Positions 50,227 through 63,874 of a DNA stretch of 64,000 nucleotides are shown here, in pieces (position 1 is the first letter of the stretch; each line of letters begins with the position of its first letter). The stretch is from Carnegiea gigantea (Eukaryota > Streptophyta > Magnoliopsida > Caryophyllales > Cactaceae), in NCBI GenBank assembly GCA_029747015.1, contig JAKOGI010000007.1:2562001-2626000 (forward strand), written 5' to 3'. Below the pieces are notes generated by a model, which was not told where the DNA came from, did not search any database, and saw only the letters and a program-made list of their open reading frames with translations. The translations under genes and the position numbers were made by a program.

Positions 50227-53200
50227 AAAGAAAAATAATCCAAACTCTTCCTCTTTTTCATTTTTTCTTTTAGGCATGATGAAAGAAGTTCAAATGGCAC
50301 AGGAAGTGAACTATGTGGCAATGAAGAAAGAGGTGAAAAGAATATCCCCCTCTTTTGCATGATGATGGCTTCAAGATTGTGACCATGATGTCCAAGGCTC
50401 AATAGCTCATGAAAAGGGTGTCAAAACGTATTAGGATTTGCCCCACTCAAGCATAAAATTGCATAGGATCCTCAGATAACGTTAAGGGTCCGGACACGTG
50501 ATTGAAGTCAAGCTGTTCTCAAAATTAAAAGGGGGGCGGCGGGTGGGATTTGGAACCTGGTCAATGGGAAGACAGACCAAAAGTCAGTCAATAGTCAATT
50601 CTAGTTGAAGGATTAGAATCAAAAAATGGAAAATTTAGAGCTATGAATCATTGGGAGGTGCATACTGATATGGAGACATGTCATCATCAACCCAGCATCT
50701 CTTTGTCATATTAAAAAAAAAAAAATCTCATCTAAAGGGGAAAAATTATCTCTTGAAAGATAAAGGCCACAGTCATATACACATGCCAGTGACAGCAAGA
50801 TTTTGCCACAGATAGCATTTGCAGATGCTGGAAAAAATGGTTACAAGTGACAAGAGGCTTATCACAAGAATGCTTAATGCAACCGTAGATCACCAAGATT
50901 GTCAAACTACAGTACGATACAGACAGCTACTTACAATAGAGAGTCCAATCATCGACTTAGCTGATGAATTCTCTTCGCAATTTTCACTTGCATTTTGGGA
51001 ACCTACATTATCCATATGGTGTCTTGATAATGATACCGGAGTAAGCCCAATAGATGGTCGACTTGAATATAAATTTTTCTGAGCTTCACTAGCTGGAAGA
51101 CCGGCAACCCGCGGATTGCCATGCGATAGTTTTTGTATCTTCGGTGGGGGCTCAGCAGGAGTTCGATCATGATGCACACCAGGAGGTTGGTACCCCATAA
51201 AATGACAGTGGGTTTTCCTACATGATGCATCCGATTTAGATGCATTTCATAAATGTAAAAAACATTGCAAATAACTTTGAAACAGAAAATTCATTCGCCC
51301 TCTTTCATAGATAGAAATACACCCTAAAATATCTATTCAACATCCCAAAAGCAAATGTCACAACCTTACTCACAGATCCATCCAGAACAAAAATAGAAAG
51401 GCTTAGAAAAACAAACCAGTAGTCCAAAACCATTTGTTTCATCCTTGCTTCAAGCCGAATAAAGAGAGAGGATCTCTCGAAATCCTGCTTGTCATGGGCT
51501 GGTTCTATAAAATTGGCCTCAATGACACCTACCATATATGTGTCAAGAGTAAGGAACTGTAGGAAACACAGTGCCTCATACAACAGAAATGACAGGAAAA
51601 CAAAGTGTTGCCAAGGTAAAAGCCAGCATACCAACAACACCATTGCCAACAGAATTACCATCACGTGTCACTTTCCAAAAAGGCTGCAAAACATAGATAA
51701 ATCTTGTGAGCATTGTGAACTGAAACTGTTAGATACCCCATACGAATGCATAAGATTCAGGAATAGTCAGCAAGCCAGCACCAGAGACAGAGAACAATGA
51801 AAAAAAGACCCATAAGAACTAAGGGCATATTTAACATCATCGATAGTTAGATACTGCCCCATATAACAATATATATTGTTAAAAGGAAAAGTACACTCTC
51901 AGAGAGACTCCAGAATAGGAAGCTACACAACCATCCCACAGAGAAGTCACCTCCATCCTGTGAAAAAAGACTATCAACAAAATCAAATATAGCTAACAGA
52001 GAAGAACAGAGATTCTCCTTATCTCGATTCACAAATCTTTCCCAAGATGTGTTTCTACACTTCAAAAAATCTTCCAGTTCTCTCCCTCCACAATAAAGCA
52101 AATAAAATGTCCCGGCATTGCATTATTACTTACAAGAGTTTCACAAATACAGAGTAGCTCCAATTTTGAGGCCTAAGCAGTACAAATGAAGATCTATGCT
52201 TTTAACTGGGTCCTATGAAGCACTGCCAAATGCCAAATGAGCAGGATATGGAAGAACTAGGGTCCCTTAGAGGATCATACAGGTAGTTCAAATTGTAGGT
52301 CAGCAAAAGATAGAGTAAAAAATATAGCACACACCACATGTACAATATAAGAACCATGAGTGACAAAATTGATGGTAGGCCTGAGACCTGATACTACATT
52401 GTCAGAAACACTCATATGAACTAACACCAATAGATGCCAAATTTACAGAATAAATTTAAAAAAAAAAATAATCATCAGTTACACCACATTTAGGTCATTA
52501 ATATAACTATCATAGTTAAAATAAAAAAAGGAACTTCATCATGATTAACAAACTTAACTGGTTTAATGATCTTAAAAGTTTGGACAAAATAAAATAAATT
52601 GTAGGAGTATCACCTAGAATTTCCTAATCCAAATCCATAATCAAGAGTTCCAGCTAACTTAGTTTCCTAATCCAAATCCATAATCAAGAGTTCCAGCTAA
52701 CAAGGCCCACCCCGAGGGGGGCAGTTCTCAAATGTAGTAGCCTTAACAATAAGGCACAGAGAGGCTAGTTACATGGTGGCCCTTGAACGTAAAACCATGT
52801 GCTTCCCACTACTCCACAGAAAAGTAGAGGACATTTTGTAAATGTAGTCTATAGGTTATACATTTTTTCAGCATAGTAAGATGCTCCAGAAGTTAAGATT
52901 CTGCTACGGATGAAGACCAAAAGGTATTGAATCATAGAACAATTAGATAATAACATCTGAACTAGGTGTTTTAAGATCATTGCAAGATCAACATGGATGT
53001 ATCTTGTGAATTTAAATTTTTTGAATCCTTTTTTTTTTGGGGGGGGGGGGAAGATCCCCATCTTACCAATAGACAAGGCGAAGAAGATGCAAGTTATTTT
53101 CTATTTCACAAGGATATGAGAGCAATTACATGTAAAAATCCAAATAATAACCTACCATGCAAGAAAACTGTTGGAAGGAGAAACTGACTTACAGTAAACC

Positions 53201-56200
53201 ACCACTAGTGAAAGCCAAGATTTATCATCACCGAACATACCCTTATCAAGCGATTTTTGTGGTACACATTAAATCCAGAGACTCGAAGATCAGGGGCTCC
53301 TTTCATAATTCCAATGGTCGCTTTCACTAAGACCTAAAGAATAGAACATTTCAGTTTTAAATAGCATAAAGAAACAAACATTAGGAGATGAAAGCACATA
53401 AAATATCAGAGAGAGTAGTAGAGTGTGTTTTAAATGCAGCAACCGAGCCCAAAAATGTCTGCAGGATAGAAAGGACAGGTTCCAGGCTTCCAGCATATGG
53501 TGTTTAAATTTTAAATAGAGATCAGAGATTGCTAATCAACATATGCAAAACCACATATGCAAAACCATGATTGAGACAGAAGCTGATAAGCAAGCACACA
53601 GCTTAATGTGACAGTGTGTATATTGCTGTGGCCAAAAGCAATGGAGGAGCTTAATGCAATAATGTGCACATGGTTGTGGCTAGAAGGAATGCCGAAGTTG
53701 ATTATCCCCCAGTTCTTTAAATTTCAATAAAGGATTTTTAGTTATATGGAAATGTCAAGCACAAGGTTATTTTCCTTTGGCACTTCTCCCCCCACCCCCC
53801 AAGGGGGCAAGTCAACATGTTGACTGATACAATAGAATCTCAATCCCTATAGTTGGGGATATGACTAACCTCTTTTGACCCAGCAGCAAGCTGCGGTTTG
53901 TAGGTCACAACTTGTTGATGCAGAAGCTCATCTTCAATGTCAAATTGCTCCAGAGGTTTCCCCCTCAACAAAATCTTGAAGTTCTCAAATTTCCTTAGGT
54001 ACAAAATTGAGGCATATGCCTGCACAACAAATTGCATCTTTCACTAGTATGAACCAACAATAAGAGAGCATATGAAATCCGCACAAACCCCATCAGAGAG
54101 GTATATAGAAATAGAAAATGAGATAAAAGAAAAGAAAACAAACAAAAGGAAGGGAAAGTCACCCGCAATGAATAGCGGAGCCGATATGAGATATGAGATT
54201 GCAACTCCAAAGTTTTCTTGTACACTTTTGTCCCACTTCCTCGATTAGCTTCGTCCCTTAATTTTATGTCCTATATCAAAATAAAGTGGGTAACAAGAAA
54301 AGCTCAATTTAAATACACAGTGTCATAGAAATTGAAAATGAGAACAAGAAACCACAGAACGGTGGAGATACAAGCTGGTGCAAATACACAGATTATTTGC
54401 AGCCACACAAACTGAAATCGCTCGGATAAAATATGGGGATAAAAGTTTTATCTTCGCTAACTTTAAAGAACCATCAGCATTTTCATTTTGTCCCTTTGCT
54501 TGAACAGCAAGAACAGACAAACAAAGCAACCATGTTCACCATGATAAGACAATTGAAAGAGATGTGCAAGGAACTAGGCTCTCTTTCTTATGTTTAAATT
54601 TTTTGAGTTCTTCTCTCCTTCCAGTCTAGAAATTCTTGGCAGTAGAACTACTTTTTATCCATTTCCACACAAACATTGAACAACAGCAAATCAAAGCAGA
54701 TAATACCAGATTAGACCAGAAATCCTTCCCAAAGGAGGGTTCTTTTTATGGTTATCCCTTTTTTGGTGAGGAGGGCATCGATGTAGTAGGCCCAGCCATA
54801 CAGTTGAATTGTAGAAAAGTTGTTCCTTATGGGTCTTAGATTTGAAAGTGCCTCTGCTACCGTCCCCCAATAAAACAAATAGACAACACTCTGATGACAC
54901 TTTTGTGCACTAAATTGTAAAGTTGGAAAATTGTCATGTGTGTGTGACTGTACAAAGACCCCTGTTAGACAGAACAATAGTAAAAAGGAATTTCAAGTAC
55001 AATCAAGAGAACAGTATCAACAGGGGTGAGGGGAGGAACAGTATCATGAGATTTCATCTTAATTATTAGGTGAAAATAAGATTCTCATTTGGGTTCACAG
55101 TATTGAAAGACTCACATCGCCCTCCTTGGTTCCAGGCAAAGAAATTATGATTTCAGCTTAAAACAACTGTCTTTTATTAAAATTCAGTACTTTCAGATCT
55201 CTTTTTCGTATTTTCTTTTTTTTTGGGGGGGGGGGGGAGGGCGTGTTTGAACTTGAAGCAACAAATTGTACCAAAGAAGTATCTAAGCGACAAACCTTGT
55301 CATCGTCATCAAAGCTCAGTTCATATATGCCTTCATCATTCAACCAAAGGTTATACACTATTACTTTAGTTCCATGAGATCCAATTTCCTCGAACTGCAA
55401 ATGATCAGATCAGTTAATTCAAAATATATCAATTTACGGTAAGGAGCGCGACAAAAAGCATGCCTCTCCCTGCAAGCACTTCACAGCCAAGAAACACAGG
55501 CACCTATACAGCTATACGTGACACGGATATAACACAACACCAACACACGGATAGGTGATTTTTCGAAAACTTACGATATGACACGTATAAAGGAGACGTA
55601 GTGATGAGAAAATATTTATTCTATTACCTATATGTTTATAATTTTGTTTTATGTTTTCAACCTTGGAGAGGGTCATGTTTGAAGGACAACTGTAGCAAAT
55701 TGTTCGTAGTGTATGCATTCTACAACCCTCAATAGCAGAACCCGATTTCTTTACGCTATCTATATGTTTGGCATGCGTTTGAGAGTGTCTAAAGAGTGTC
55801 CAAAAGTTTCAGTGTCTGACACGTCTCAGACATGGAGATGTGAAGCCAAGGAGGGGGTCCGTGCTTCTTAGCTTCAAGGCAGCCACAAAATCTCTAGGCA
55901 ATAATTTTTTTCATGCTCAAACCAACCTGCATCATAAGTTCCTCCTTCGAAGAAAAGGGGGACCAATCAAGGATGATTTTTAAGTTAGCTGTCCAATCAT
56001 CCGCTGTGCCATAGATGATTGGCTGGGCCCAATTGTTAGAAATGTCAAAGTCAACCTGCAGAAAATTGGCAAATTGGAAATCTTAAGGAGAAGACACAGA
56101 AGAAACGATAAGAATCATATGGAAATGACTCAGCATTCAGATCAAAAGTTACCATAGGAACAATCACGTCATCTTGCCCTGTTAGCCTCAAAAAGGTATA

Positions 56201-59200
56201 GGATAAGAGCCCAACACTTTGTGCTCGGCTGGAAATTACAAACGAATAGCAAAAGTAAAATCAGCACAAGTAACAGAAGGTTGTGTTCAATTGACAGCAA
56301 CACGAGAAAATGAAATAATGAATACCTTTTCAACATGCTCATAAAACCTGCTAAAATTTTCTATGCACTTAAATTATGCACAATGTTGCATGATGCACAT
56401 TCAGTTAACCAGAGACTGGAGGAGATTCGATCCGGTGCTATGATCACATTGATTATCATGACTGGTGCCTCAGCTTCTTCAGATTTTTAAACAAGACCCT
56501 GATGCCTCTATCTACTAGGCTATTTTAGTCCTTATTTGCCTTCTTTTAAGCAAAATGACATAACCTTCTTGAGGTGCTTTTATGCTCAAGATTGTCCTTA
56601 TTCTGCCCAACACCTCACTGAATACTCCAAATGGAAACTTCGTTAAAATAAATCCAACGTTAGACAGCTAAGATCCGTGTAAACGAACTACGAAGAACAC
56701 TCTTAAGACTACAGATGAGGATAAGAACATGTAAATAATAATTAAAAAAAGTTTCCGGGCAAAAGTCTTAAACTTCCTCAAACTCGAGGTGCTTGCCTAA
56801 AAAAATCTCCTCCTATAAACTGAAGTCCAGATGAGGATAGAAACAGATTGCAGTGCATAATATGTGCAGAAATTTACAAAGCAATTAAAAAATAATGACA
56901 AAAAAGGAAGCGTTGCTCCATCCAGCACGTAGATATTAAGGTTTTAGTTGGATCCTTTCCTCAACTCACAACCAAAGAAAAAAAAATTAAAGACTTCCCC
57001 TATTCTTTCTTCTGTTCCCGGGGCCACTTTCAACCCTACATAAGAGTTTTTGGCTACAATATGGGTGACAAACTAAAGATTGGGGGGTTGCAAACCATAA
57101 GCAACAAACATATTCCATCAAATTTTATCCAAGAGAAAACAGAAATCCCTTTTTTGGGGGGGGTGGAGGGGGAGGAAAAGCTATGTATTAGGCAATAACA
57201 CAAAGGGAAAAGAAAGAAAGGGAAATATTTAGAGTAGAGAGCTCTGAGACTCAATTAAGGAAGGGGAAAAGGATTAGGCCTTGTTTGGTAAAGAGCTTTT
57301 TGGCCTCAAAAAGCTGTTTTTGTGGGTATCAACTGTTTGACTTGGGTCAAAAAGCCCTTTTAGTTGTTTGGTTAAATAGCTTTTTGAATTAGCCTTTTGG
57401 GTACAAAAAACTAATTTAGAAAAAGCTCTTTGGAAGAGCTTTTTGCATCAACTTATTACTGTTCAACATCAAATTTACCATATTACCCCCTTCTTTTGAC
57501 ATAATTACATTTATGGTAGTTAGTACAAAAACCATACTCTTCATTTTCAAATGGGCTACATGTAACGTTGGACTTTTTGTTTTAGATTTTTTCGTTTATT
57601 TTTTGGTCTTTTGGGATAAGAATTGTGGAAGGTCATAATGTTTAAATTAATGATTTTAATTTTAAATTTTTCTTCAATTTAAGAAATAATGTAGATTAAT
57701 TAGTATTTTGTGGTGTAGATCTTTCTAAATGTTATTATGTTATAAATTTCAATTATTACCAAAAATAAAATTAAAGTCAATTAAACAAAAAAACTATGGT
57801 AATAAACATCAAATGTTGGTGAAGGTATAATTGTAATTTTATATATTTCATAAGTCACAATCTACAATTCACAATTCATGTTAAAAAGAAAAATGAAAAT
57901 GCAATAACAATAATTATGTTATTAAAAAAGTAATGAAGTTTTGTTATGGGGCACAAGTGAAATTTCACCAAATAAGCTTGTTAGAAATAGCTAATTTTAC
58001 CAAACACTTTTTTCAGAAACAGCTAATGCAATCAGCTAAGTCAAACAGCTAATGCAATCAGCTAAGTCAATCAGCTAACAGCTAATTGCCAAACAGGGCC
58101 TTAGAATTATTTCTTCCCTTAAATTTAACAAAGTTAAGCACGCGATATAGTGAGATAAGTTGCACCTTTACTGAAAAAGGGCAACATTATGTCTCCTGTG
58201 CTCATTGGGTGCTACGATAATTGGACTTAAGCCATTTCTAAATTTAAAAGAGAAAATCTTCATTCATACAACAAGAACAAACAGAAGTCACGCTTTAATA
58301 GAGAGAAACTTACCCCGAACGAGTTGAACGAGTAAAAACAATCACGTCAGCACCAAGTCGCATGGTGCTTGTCTTAAACCCATTGCCATCTGAGAGCAAT
58401 CCAGTTTTCAGATATCAAAAGGCAGAACCAGAAGAAGGGAGGAACAAGGAGGGGGAAAGAAACACTGGAGGAACAAGGAGGGGAAAAGAAACACAGAGGA
58501 AGACTGAGAGCCAGTCACCAGACAAAGACTAAAAGAGATGTACACATACAAAAAAGGGCTGTGCTTAAGGTGTGATGAAGAGTATGGATCAGAAGGCCTC
58601 TGTCCTTAAGGCATGAAAAAAAGGGCTTTCTTCACACTTTGTCTACAATACTTGACAAGACATTCAGAAAATTATAAAGAGCATGCCAACTTCAACCTAT
58701 GAGGTCAATGGCATCACCATACCAGGCATGATACAGGTTCCACAAGTCCCCAACAGCTAGGGTTGCTCAGAAAAGGGTTCAAAGTGGGACCTAAGGTTGC
58801 ATCCGAATGAACTTGGACCAAAATTCTTTGGTCATAATCCAGACACTGGTCCAGTGGACACAAATGTTTCTAGCTTCTGCTTCATCCTGACGGCTCCCTC
58901 ACTGTCATCCTTTGTCTCATCGGTCATGTTCAAAAACAAACTCTGTGGACCCCTCCCCCGGTTCCTGCAACATACAGTGAAGAAGGGTTGGTAAGTTCCT
59001 TCCAACCCCCATCCTAGTCACACGAAGAGAGCAGCTAGAAAAGTGGGGCTGTTCAGAAGAGAAATGAGGATGCGGTAGAAGGGCCTAGCACCATCAGTGA
59101 GACATTGAGATTCCATATGGAATCTCCAGCAATATATGTTGGCTGTGATAACATCTGGGACGACAACAAGGATTGGAGGATGACCACAAAGAGGTGGAAG

Positions 59201-62200
59201 ATAAGAAGGTAAAAGATGAAGAAGAGAAGGGGGGAGCAATTGAAGCGCATTGGAGCTTAAGAACAGCAGTACAAGCAACATAAGGTAAAATTGACAGGAT
59301 GAGTAGTAATTGAAGTGTTTCTTCACTTTCTAGTTTGAATATGTAAGCCTCCTTACGGAGGTTCAAAATTTGGGGTTTGGGGGGGGGGGGGACTGATTTA
59401 GTTATTGCCAGACAGAGGAAGGACAGAGAATGTAAGTTCATTAGTGATGGTAGAGAAATGAAGGCCACAGGAGGGCACTCCACGAGTCAATCTTCATCTT
59501 ACCTCAAACAAAGAAGCCTGTTACACAGTCCAATTCTAGAATGTTCTCATATCTCTAGTGTGGACCAGTCCAGACCTGAATTGACGAGCTTGCCTATACC
59601 ATTTTAGATTCAAAAAGTCCAAGTTCAGAAACATGAACACCCCAACCCAACAAGGCAACAATTGATAGGAGATCTAGTGGGTAGATGAGGGATTGCCGGA
59701 GAGTCAAAATCTAGAAGATGTCAGCTGGCAAGTGTATTAATCACATAATATTCACTTCTTTTTTGCATGTAAAAAGTAGAAATGTACTCATTTTACTGCC
59801 TTTGAAGATCCTCAAACATTGTGAATTAATCATAAAAACTTCAAAACGAATTAAAAACAAAAGAAATTGAAAAACTTACACTGTCCAATAGTTGTATTTG
59901 ATTTCTTTGATGAGTAACCCAAGCTCATACATTTCCTTATGCCCTCTGGATCCATACCGCCCCCATCATCTGAACATAACTTGCTATATTTTATCATTGT
60001 AGCATAATGCAGCACAATCTACAGCAACCCTCTAGTGCCAGAGTGTCAACACGCAAAATTTAACTGATCGTGGAATAGCATAAAATTTTATGTTGTCAAT
60101 AATAAGCTACCTTGAAAAAGCAATGCTGGAGAGTTATCCTTTACATTGAGAATCTTATCAACCTTCACAAATGTAGCACCATTGGGTATCTACACCATAA
60201 GCAAGGGCACGGATAATAAGAAGACAAATTAGAATTATAAAATCAAAGGCTGCTGACAGAGCTATTTAATTTCTTCCCAAATTCTTTTGTATGGCTTAAG
60301 AATTGAGAACAGTGCATCACACCTGAAAATGAAACTGCCAAATGAGGACATATTTTTTAAAAATAAAAAACATTTGAGTTACTGGATGTGAAAGTAAGAG
60401 ATCAAAAGAAAGATCAACCGAAGCATCACCTCCTACTGGCACATATTTGAAAAAAGTGGAACAAAAGTATCGTTGATCCAAGAATAACCCATAGTCTAAC
60501 AAAACTTGAGTCAATGATTCCACTGATGACTTTCGCACAATAACACAACTATGCTACGGTGCTCCAAAATCAGCTATCCCTTAGATGCCTATTTGAAAGC
60601 TAAATGGTCGTTGATTGGCAGCGCATCCAGATCCAAGATAATGGTTGTTCTCCTTTCACATGCAAGGCTCTTCCATGTTCCACCCACCCTAAACATCCAA
60701 CGCAATGAGAGCAGCATCATCCAATCCCAATGCCCATTCTAATGCTCAATCAGTTTGCTTGAAAAATAAAGCTTCAAAAATTAAATCCCCATAAACTTAA
60801 ATTAAGCAGGGGACAACGGGTATATTACTATCACCGAAAATAAGTCTCCTAATCACAAAGTCCTCCATGGAAATTATAGTCAATTTACATATCCTCGCTG
60901 CACTCATGTCCCAAATTAACACAAAAGGTCTACTTTATCTTATTGTAGTTCTTGCAAATAAAAAGACCACCTTAGTCACTTCACCAACTGGACAATCTAC
61001 AAGGGTAAATATTATGTAAATACTTGATGTCAATCCAAGAACCCAGATAATTCTGTCATCAAAAGGCCAATAACCAGTACATAACTAGAACATAAGTCTC
61101 ACGTGCCCAGTACATTCCCAACCTTATTTTATAACAATAAAGCACTAGTAGAAGGGATTTGTAACTTCCTGATCAAAAAAAAAGAAGGGATTTGCAACTA
61201 AGCAATAACACAGCGCGCAATACAAGACAAGAATCTCGTATAGTCAGGGACAAATACAAGGGGGCTCACCTCATCCACGGCATTATCCAAGAGCTCAGCA
61301 ATAGCTGCAAAACAAAAATTTGAAATATATTGTTAAGTATCCGGCAGTCTGGTAAGGTGGCTGGCGAAAGTACTTGCAAAGAATGAAACAGCAGCTGACC
61401 AACTGCCTAAAACAGCGCCAAAATGGGACTACTTCTGTGGAGTCCACCGGTAAAAGTTTATAGAATTGGAACAGACCAGGAAAAGCTCTTAAGAAAAGAA
61501 GTTCTCTCAAACAAACATCCCTTTCAAATTTAATAATATTCTCTTGTCATGCAAAAACCCTTTGGCCCAAGCACTCCTCAATTCCATTCATCCCAACTAA
61601 ATGAGTCACGAGATACTTTGTTGACTGAGGAAAAGTTGCCCAGTCTTGTAAGCAATGAGAAAGAATTAGGTGTCCGGACTCTAAGTAGAAAGTTCAGAAT
61701 CCAATAGCTCACCTATTTCCCCTCCCAAATGGAAGGAAAAAGGAAAGAAAGAGACATGTGCCAATGTAGCAACGCCATAAGCACCAGCAAAATGGCGATA
61801 AATTCATTTTGTGAGCTACGCTATGTGACAACCGAGGATCATCCAGCTGACCATTAAAAGAGCTTATTGTGGGAAACAATATTTGCATAGATGTCATCCC
61901 CACATAATCAATGGTGCAGCATGCTCATTCCAGCTGAACAGCTGCTTGAAGACCTAGCTTTATTGAAATGCACATAATAAAAAGGTGGTAGCATTTTCCT
62001 TCATCATGAACATAATATTTACACGAACCATTGGCCATTGGCTCGCCCCCTTTCAACAACACAGCAAGTGCAAAGAACTGCACTCATAATGTGTGAAGTA
62101 TATTTGAAATTACATAACCCCAACACCATCAACATCACTAATGCACTTCAAAAATCCGAATCAAATTAAGACAAACTTAATTCCAAACATATTTGAACAT

Positions 62201-62607
62201 ACCACCGAAAGCCCATTTGTGAGAAGTTGCATTAGAGTGAAGAAACTTGGGATGTACACGGGCATGCTCCAATTCCCCTGCAAACCCATAACAATAGCAC
62301 ACATTACAGGCAATAAAAATATCAAATTAGGAAAGAGGAGAGAAAAAGCTTTACCCCGAACGGGAGCAAAAGAAGAAGGGCCAATTTCATAAGAACCAGC
62401 TTGCCAGAAACTTCTACATTCAAGCTTCTGCTTATTGAACTGAGAATCCGTCGGATTAACCGTCAATGCAGAAGCAGAAACCTTCGATTGTGTAACCTTT
62501 GCATTGCCTAAGATTTTGCTCCTCGGCTCAGGTATTTCGCGATCCTCATCGTCGCTGATATCAATTTCCACGGCATCGACGGGTACTTTTGCAGATGCAG
62601 GCCTCAT
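48378..62607 (-). CDS. MORC1: MORC family GHKL ATPase, MORC1/CRT1-like
   Basis: Eighteen coding exons on the minus strand: 62607-62355, 62277-62203, 61304-61270, 60189-60111, 59969-59880, 58389-58314, 56228-56153, 56055-55927, 55394-55296, 54270-54163, 54019-53870, 53333-53241, 51683-51632, 51528-51417, 51217-50935, 49820-49753, 48608-48566, 48476-48378. They give 639 residues with GT-AG introns. The first in-frame ATG (MRPAS) is used. An acidic DISDDED precedes RSFWQAG. The GHKL ATPase contains the N box ELLDNAVDE (113-121), DDGGGMD (148-154) and QYGNGFK (177-183). The S5-like part includes GFNVYHKNRLIRPFWKV and EANFIEPAHDKQDFERSSL. The C-terminus (about 593-639) is a charged coiled coil. 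Arabidopsis MORC1/CRT1 acts with MORC2 and MORC6 in transposon silencing and in NLR-mediated immunity, in nucleus and endosomes. The closest match is MORC1/2 rather than MORC6. Confidence 0.94.
57277..58100. mobile_element. Small TIR element F inside MORC intron 6
   Basis: The terminal repeats GGCCTTGTTTGGTAAAGAGC and, inverted, GGCCCTGTTTGGCAATTAGC are flanked by TTA on both sides (57274-57276 and 58101-58103). It is 824 bp, AT-rich and non-coding, with repeated AGCTAATGCAATCAGCTAAG words near the right end. The 3-bp TTA duplication is typical of PIF/Harbinger elements. It lies wholly between exons 6 and 7 of the MORC gene. Confidence 0.88.
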
Positions 62608-63456
62608 TCCAAAAGTTAGAGAATCTGAACTTGGGAGGAAGGCCAATTTTGCATTCAATTGAAAAATTAGGGTTTATTTAGTGTTTCTCCCTCCGATTGA
62701 GCTGGGGGGGATTTGACTGATGAGGAAATAGATGCAATCAAAGAGAGGGTTTATCAAGGGTTTGAAATTGCCTTTCGATTTAACGGCTTTACTGACTATC
62801 AAAGCTATGGACGCCTCCTGGTCGATATATATGTAGTGTACCGTCCCGTGTGCCAATTGCACTCCGAATGGATCTCGTCTCATAATTAGTGTTACAAGAA
62901 TCGGACCCGTGCAAGGCACGGAGGCTAAAGTAGAATTAGACAAATCATAATACAGACTTCGTTTTAGATCATCGTAATTATTATTTGTCTCATGTCGTAA
63001 ATAGTGTTATGATGATCATATTATATTGACTGATTCAAAAATTTAATTATATTATCAATCTAAGAAATGAATAGAACAATTTAAACTATTGATCAAATAA
63101 ACTCAGTTAAATTTGTTTGATTTCATCAACTGTTAAACCAGGTGAGTCGTGGTTATACTATATTTTACAGTTGAAAAAAAAAAAGCACATCCCCAAAATC
63201 TGCAAATGCATAATTTTCAAGTCATTTTTTGAGTCAAATGCAATCTATAGTATCGGTAAAACTTTTTTAGGTGCATATATACTTTATTCTTTTAATTCTC
63301 TTTCAGTGTCCATCACATGTCCTTTCTTTCTTCTACTGACTCGCTGGACCCTATGCTAAGAACAAAGTAGTAGGGTTGCAACCACAATATAAGATAGAGA
63401 AACACGAGGACACAGGCGAGATCGAATGAGAGGGTAGGGATGAGTATGCGAACTTA
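62608..63456. other. Upstream region of the MORC gene
   Basis: Probable 5' leader (62608-62800) and promoter. A short perfect hairpin CCGTGC-AAG-GCACGG lies at about 62908-62922. No gene is visible. Confidence 0.45.
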
Positions 63457-63825
63457 GGCCTTTTCCACCAGTAGCCTTGCGAGGTAAATTAGAGGAGAGA
63501 GAAAGGGGTAAGGGAGAAGGAATATTTCCATTGGTTGGCTTGTAGTATAATCCTCACTAGGGGGCTCGTGGATGGGAGCTACCTCACAAGCAAAGGTGGC
63601 TTGCTTTTTGATTTTTTTAATGTTTTTTGACTAATTTTTTTTTATTTTAAAAATAAAGTTGTGTGTTATAAGGTGGGTCAATGGATATTATTTTATTTGG
63701 TGAGTCGAAGTGGTGAGCCTTTCATTGAAGAGAGTGAGGATTGTGGGGCAAAAAATTGAATAAAGGGTGGCAGTGGTAGGCTCCTACCGGTGAGTCAAAA
63801 AATTGGCTCACCACTGGGTTTGCTC
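63457..63825 (-). mobile_element. CCAGTGG-type TIR element, copy 4
   Basis: The minus-strand end GAGCAAACCCAGTGGTGAGC and the plus-strand end GGCCTTTTCCACCAGTAGCC form imperfect terminal repeats. On the minus strand the interior carries GACTCACCAAATAAAATAAT and then TTATAACACACAACTTT, the block shared with the copies at 11629 and 12396. The flanks are TTA and TAA, not an exact direct repeat. Confidence 0.65.
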
Positions 63826-63874
63826 TAAGAAACTTTTAAGGTTGTCTGACTCACTCTTTCCCATATTTGACTTT

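Noticed and set aside
62608..62658. MORC start 17 codons further upstream
   Set aside because: The codon at 62656-62658 is TTG, so the first in-frame ATG at 62605-62607 is used.
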